In this document: in pieces, positions 61,401 through 64,000 of the stretch
How the letters are laid out: every line of letters starts with the position of its first letter
Position numbering within the stretch: position 1 is the stretch's first letter
Origin: Alcanivorax sp.
GTDB lineage: Bacteria > Pseudomonadota > Gammaproteobacteria > Pseudomonadales > Alcanivoracaceae
Length of the DNA: 64,000 bases
Direction of reading: 5' to 3'
Assembly (NCBI RefSeq): GCF_019431375.1
Contig: NZ_CP080267.1
Span: 3,532,501 to 3,596,500, forward strand
Notes under the pieces: model-generated
The model's input: only the letters and a program-made list of their open reading frames with translations
What the model was told of the DNA's origin: nothing
The model's database searches: none
Made by a program: the position numbers and the translations under genes

Positions 61401-62311
61401 GTGAGGCGCCGCTGGAAATGTCGGTGTCCCGTCTCAATCTGACATTGCCTGAAGGGTCGTTTGGCGACGACGGAGAATCCGCACCAGTGTCTCCGCTGAC
61501 GCTGCCGCCTATGGATGCGAATTTCAGCAGCATTGTTATCAACGGCGAGGATTACGGTCAATGGCGGGGCAAGGTTCGGCCAGTGAAAGAGGGTGTGCGT
61601 ATTTCCGAGCTGGATGGACGTTGGCGCTCCAGTCGTTTTCAGGGCACGCTGGATTGGACTGAACAAGCGGGTGAATCGTATAGCCGCTTCAATGGCAGCC
61701 TGACGTCGGACGACCTTGGGCGTTCCCTGAAAGGCTGGGGGTTGCCGGCTCTTATCGAGTCCGATGATGCTCGCGCCCAGGTGGTGCTTGGCTGGGGTGA
61801 CTGGCCGTTGGGGATGGATTATCTGGCCCTGGAAGGGCAAACCCAGGTGGATATCGGGGAATGCCGGATTCCCGATACCGATACCAAAACGTCATTCCTG
61901 CGTTTGCTGGGGATTCTCAATATCGGGACTATCCAGCGTCGCCTGAGGCTGGATTTTTCTGACCTGTATAAAAAGGGCATGAGCTGCGACAGTATCACCG
62001 GCGATTTCTCTATTGATGGCTCGCGTGTGACCACGTCCAATCTGGCCATTGATTCGCCTTCTGCCGCGATTCGGGTGAAGGGTGCCATTGATCTGGAAAA
62101 GGAAACCCTGGATCACAACATGGAAGTCACGCTGCCCTTGTCCAGTAACCTGTATGCAGGATGTCTTGCCGGGCCGGCGGCGTGCGCGGGTATCTTCGTG
62201 GTAGAGCGTATCTGGGGCGACCGGCTCGATAAGACTACCACCATGGAATATCGGGTAACCGGTAACTGGAGCAGCCCGCAGGTAAAAGAAACCGAGGGGA
62301 TATTCGAATGA
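58484..62311 (+). CDS. yhdP: YhdP family AsmA-like phospholipid transport protein
   Basis: About 1275 residues from ATG 58484, 2 bp after the maf stop. One N-terminal helix (WWLTAALLLVIAAYVVLG) anchors a long, beta-rich periplasmic part typical of YhdP, with YRERLEVFFEERIQTPLTIAE near 45 and the DUF3971/AsmA_2 C terminus. The C-terminal FLRLLGILNIGTIQRRLRLD and FSIDGSRVTTSNLAIDSPSA are characteristic. YhdP with TamB and YdbH moves phospholipids to the outer membrane. The nitrilase gene overlaps its stop by 4 bp. Confidence 0.94.
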   Translation: MASTRPHRWHRLYPSLWWLTAALLLVIAAYVVLGRQLMLLVPDYRERLEVFFEERIQTPLTIAELDGQMSGLVPQFVARQIRLPAPEGDTALELDEVVLGIDVFRSLWHRDLVLKELRIHGVELNLVRGEDGSIRLRGLEALGSKDPEQRPPLERILTLFYRQQLLAISDARLSLEWPGMPPLAASELEATLINRGDEHRLALNLEARDRPLSLQARIHLHGDAFSLEEVEADLYASLKGERLHEWLPEELGWPVQVAALDGRMKVWSTLKQGQPHDASINLNLPTLTLQQEGLAWPMTELSARLALVRDGERATLSLTRLSGDSPAGALNLGDMALLWQTRGEQRQWQFRGAELPLHGLNQQFQQWPFALPDSLQQVRERLAVQSPRGVLNGVYVRGRARNVETFQLRFTGLSSQAQDRIPGVQGLSGWVSGSPSEGLAYLHSDNLSLQFPRLYDHALAGQVSGLLDWRRDAEQLQVRSGRLQVVNPDAHGEAMMQLSLRPEQIPQLRLVAEIFEGNGARASHYMPLKRLPEGLSGWLAQAIQDGVLQRGQILYQGPVKIDKSRQQDRTLQMRFQGRDVRLSFLPDWPVASDVSADVLINGRQVRGLARSGKLLGSELQEVHVDVAAFETGETPRLVVSGQARGPLQDLDTLFQDTPLRKQLPEELLDWRFRDGSMSGYLLLDIPLQKDNDAPVVIVDAQVNDATLSNGPRKLRVTEASAPVYFHLHDGIQIDRLQARALGGKFGGQWLTREGRSRLQLDGSLPMKQAANWLGFAWLEPLSGQLPLGLTVQIPWQGTPFFLRAASSMKGVTVDAPAPLGKSAWSTRPLDLRLSNAGSRLTLDLEYGGLLRGALRIDKRIQGDLLLGSGTLQVPSEGIQVRGQLAEISAEPWIDFIGNRLVPSLNAGSGGGVGTAEATLSKVSLQVDRLDLFGVDVADSRLSVLPGDAGWDMALSSRAVAGSVRIPDGFAARGEAPLEMSVSRLNLTLPEGSFGDDGESAPVSPLTLPPMDANFSSIVINGEDYGQWRGKVRPVKEGVRISELDGRWRSSRFQGTLDWTEQAGESYSRFNGSLTSDDLGRSLKGWGLPALIESDDARAQVVLGWGDWPLGMDYLALEGQTQVDIGECRIPDTDTKTSFLRLLGILNIGTIQRRLRLDFSDLYKKGMSCDSITGDFSIDGSRVTTSNLAIDSPSAAIRVKGAIDLEKETLDHNMEVTLPLSSNLYAGCLAGPAACAGIFVVERIWGDRLDKTTTMEYRVTGNWSSPQVKETEGIFE

Positions 62312-63156
62312 CGGTAACGCGCTATCCGATTGCTGCTATCCAGATGACCAGTGGCAAGGAGCCGGATGACAATCTGCGCCAGGCCGGCGTGCTGCTGGCA
62401 GAGGCCCGGCAAAAAGGGGCCTGCCTGGCAGTGCTGCCGGAAAACTTCGCCAGTTACGGCGGTGACTATCGGGCGCTGGGTGAACGCCATGACGAGCTGG
62501 TCGGCTGGTTGTGTGAGCAGGCCCGGGCATTGGATATGGCCATCATTGGCGGTAGCCTGCCCGCCCTGCAGCGCCCGGACGGCCAACCGGTACCATCGCC
62601 GCTGGTGCGTACCTGTTCCATTGCCGTCAGTGCTGGGGGGGAACCGTTGGCACGTTATGACAAGCTGCATCTGTTCGATGCGGATGTGCAGGATGCTCAG
62701 GGCCGCTACCGGGAGTCTGATTTCTTTGAGCCCGGCCAGGAGGTAGTGATGACCTCTGTGGGTGATCTGCAGGTGGGTATGGCAATTTGTTACGACCTGC
62801 GCTTTCCCGCTTTCGCCCAAAGGTTGGTTAGCGCCGGAGCCCAGTTGCTGGTGTACCCCTCGGCCTTTACGGCCGTCACCGGGGCTGCCCACTGGCAGCT
62901 GCTGCTGCGTGCCACGGCGGTACAGACCGGTTGCTATGTGCTGGGGGCCAACCAGTGTGGTCAGCACGGCCCGCGACGGGCCACCTATGGGCATTCCATG
63001 CTGGTGGACCCCTGGGGGAGGGTGGTGGATAGTTTGAGTGATTCCCCCGGTGCTCTTGTGGCCGAGCTGGACCTTGCTACCATGAATGAGCTTCGGCAAA
63101 GCATGCCGGTTCAACAGCATCAACGATTCCGAATTGAAGGACCCTATGACACATAA
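62308..63156 (+). CDS. Carbon-nitrogen hydrolase family protein (nitrilase superfamily)
   Basis: 282 residues. The catalytic Glu-Lys-Cys triad is seen: Glu in VLPENFASYGGD near 44, Lys in ARYDKLHLFDADV near 112 and Cys in GMAICYDLRFPAFAQ near 154. It resembles Nit1-type amidases that hydrolyse deaminated glutathione and similar omega-amides. A nitrilase between yhdP and tldD is also found in Pseudomonas. Its ATG overlaps yhdP and its stop overlaps tldD by 11 bp, so the genes are coupled. Confidence 0.94.
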   Translation: MTVTRYPIAAIQMTSGKEPDDNLRQAGVLLAEARQKGACLAVLPENFASYGGDYRALGERHDELVGWLCEQARALDMAIIGGSLPALQRPDGQPVPSPLVRTCSIAVSAGGEPLARYDKLHLFDADVQDAQGRYRESDFFEPGQEVVMTSVGDLQVGMAICYDLRFPAFAQRLVSAGAQLLVYPSAFTAVTGAAHWQLLLRATAVQTGCYVLGANQCGQHGPRRATYGHSMLVDPWGRVVDSLSDSPGALVAELDLATMNELRQSMPVQQHQRFRIEGPYDT

Positions 63157-64000
63157 CGACGCCCTTTCCATTGCCGAGTCCGTACTACTGGCGCCGGCAA
63201 ACCTGCACACCCCGCAATTGGCGTCGCTGCTGAACGGTAAACTCACCGGCCAGGCAGATTATGCTGACATGTATTTCCAGCACAGCCGCCATGAGGCCTG
63301 GGTACTGGAAGACGGTATCGTGCGCGATGCCAGTTTCAATACCGAGCGCGGCGCCGGGGTGCGCATTGTCCAGGGTGACAAGACCGGTTTTGCCTACAGC
63401 GACGACATCACCCTGGATGCGCTGCAACAGGCCAGTGGTGCTGCCCGTGCCATTACCCGCCAGGGCCAGGACCGGCAGATACAGCTGGCCAGCCGGGCGG
63501 TGCCGGCCCGCTATGCCGCCATTGATCCGCTGTTGGGCTGGCCCGCCGAAGACAAGGTGGCCCTGCTGCAACGTATCGATGCCATGGCCCGCTCACTGGA
63601 CCCGGCCATCGTGGAAGTCACAGCCAGCCTCAGTGCTGAACAGGATGTGATCATGGTGGTGGCCAGCGACGGTACCCTGGCGGCGGATGTGCGGCCGCTT
63701 ATCCGCTGCAATGTGAGCGTGATCGCCGAGCGCAATGGCCGCCGCGAGCGCGGCAGCGCCGGCGGTGGCGGCCGGGTGGGCTATGACTGGCTGTTGCAGG
63801 AAGAGCGCATCGAAACCTGGGCCCGGGAAGCGGTGCGTGGTGCCTTGCTGAATCTGGAAGCGGAAGCGGCACCGGCGGGCACCATGCCGGTGGTGTTGGG
63901 ACCGGGCTGGCCAGGTGTGCTTCTGCACGAAGCCGTGGGCCATGGCCTGGAAGGGGACTTTAATCGCAAGGGCACCTCCATGTTCGCCAAAAAATTTGGC
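63146..64000 (+). CDS. tldD: Metalloprotease TldD, N-terminal part (cut by window end)
   Basis: 285 residues are visible from ATG 63146 and the frame is still open at the window end. MTHNDALSIAESVLLAPANL is a usual TldD start; LEDGIVRDASFNTERGAGVR near 55-74 and RRERGSAGGGGRVGYDWL near 193-210 are conserved. The zinc-binding HExxxH is present as LLHEAVGHGLEGDF near 258-271. TldD with TldE/PmbA forms a protease that processes peptides such as microcin B17 and CcdA. The start overlaps the nitrilase stop. Confidence 0.95.
   Translation, partial: MTHNDALSIAESVLLAPANLHTPQLASLLNGKLTGQADYADMYFQHSRHEAWVLEDGIVRDASFNTERGAGVRIVQGDKTGFAYSDDITLDALQQASGAARAITRQGQDRQIQLASRAVPARYAAIDPLLGWPAEDKVALLQRIDAMARSLDPAIVEVTASLSAEQDVIMVVASDGTLAADVRPLIRCNVSVIAERNGRRERGSAGGGGRVGYDWLLQEERIETWAREAVRGALLNLEAEAAPAGTMPVVLGPGWPGVLLHEAVGHGLEGDFNRKGTSMFAKKFG

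Overview
The window is a continuous stretch of a moderately GC-rich gammaproteobacterial chromosome. Gene order and protein style fit the Oceanospirillales/Pseudomonas branch, and an Alcanivorax-like organism is my best guess, though I could not test it by search. Support comes from several blocks arranged as in Pseudomonas: pepA-holC-small gene-valS facing lptFG; queA-tgt-yajC-secDF; TPR lipoprotein-lolB-ispE-tRNA-Gln-prs-rplY-pth facing hemA-prfA-prmC; and gatCAB facing mreBCD-maf-yhdP-nitrilase-tldD. Almost all of it is core housekeeping. I see no prophage, CRISPR array, transposase, plasmid origin or secretion-system island.

Layout: 1-2.4 kb is the 3' two-thirds of a 23S rRNA gene, a 5S gene and a terminator. 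2.4-2.8 kb is repeat-rich spacer. 2.8-7.8 kb holds a membrane-anchored tyrosine phosphatase, a YegS-type lipid kinase, a DUF4382 lipoprotein, a DUF2061 protein, two TetR regulators (one frameshifted) and a frameshifted exported methyltransferase. 7.8-22.6 kb holds valS, holC, pepA, lptFG, a PP2C phosphatase, tRNA-Leu(CAA), an RDD protein and queA (frameshifted)-tgt-yajC-secDF. 22.7-30.6 kb is an accessory catabolic block on the minus strand: succinate-semialdehyde dehydrogenase, a tartrate/malate-type dehydrogenase, a class III aminotransferase, a 2-hydroxyacid dehydrogenase, an amidase and a class I aminotransferase. 30.9-46.1 kb holds suhB, trmJ, cysE, ychF, a GST, pth, rplY, prs, tRNA-Gln, ispE, lolB, a TPR lipoprotein, hemA, prfA, prmC and a MoeB/ThiF protein. 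46.3-51.8 kb holds an NTE-like patatin with a cyclic-nucleotide domain, a helical-repeat orphan, two small genes, a second cyclic-nucleotide-domain protein and a crotonase. 51.9-64 kb holds gatCAB, mreBCD, maf, yhdP, a nitrilase and the start of tldD.

The most interesting non-genic feature is a family of heptamer (7-nt period) tandem repeats in many intergenic spaces. Each locus has its own word (GTTAAC-, AGCT-, GACGTC- or AATTGAT-type) but keeps the period of seven. Most words contain a self-complementary core, and several loci consist of two arrays facing each other as inverted partners around 40-150 bp of spacer. One array supplies the last six codons of prmC, one ends nine bases before the maf start, and one consists of twelve perfect copies. 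Near two arrays are chains of tiny hairpins with differing stems and recurrent short loops. They resemble heptanucleotide STRRs of cyanobacteria in period, and REP elements in the hairpins, but the combination and the mirrored layout deserve study.

Three genes (a TetR regulator, the exported methyltransferase and queA) are each broken by one base at a short C or G run. That pattern suggests sequencing error at least as strongly as gene decay. The rng (RNase G) gene usually found between maf and yhdP is absent here.
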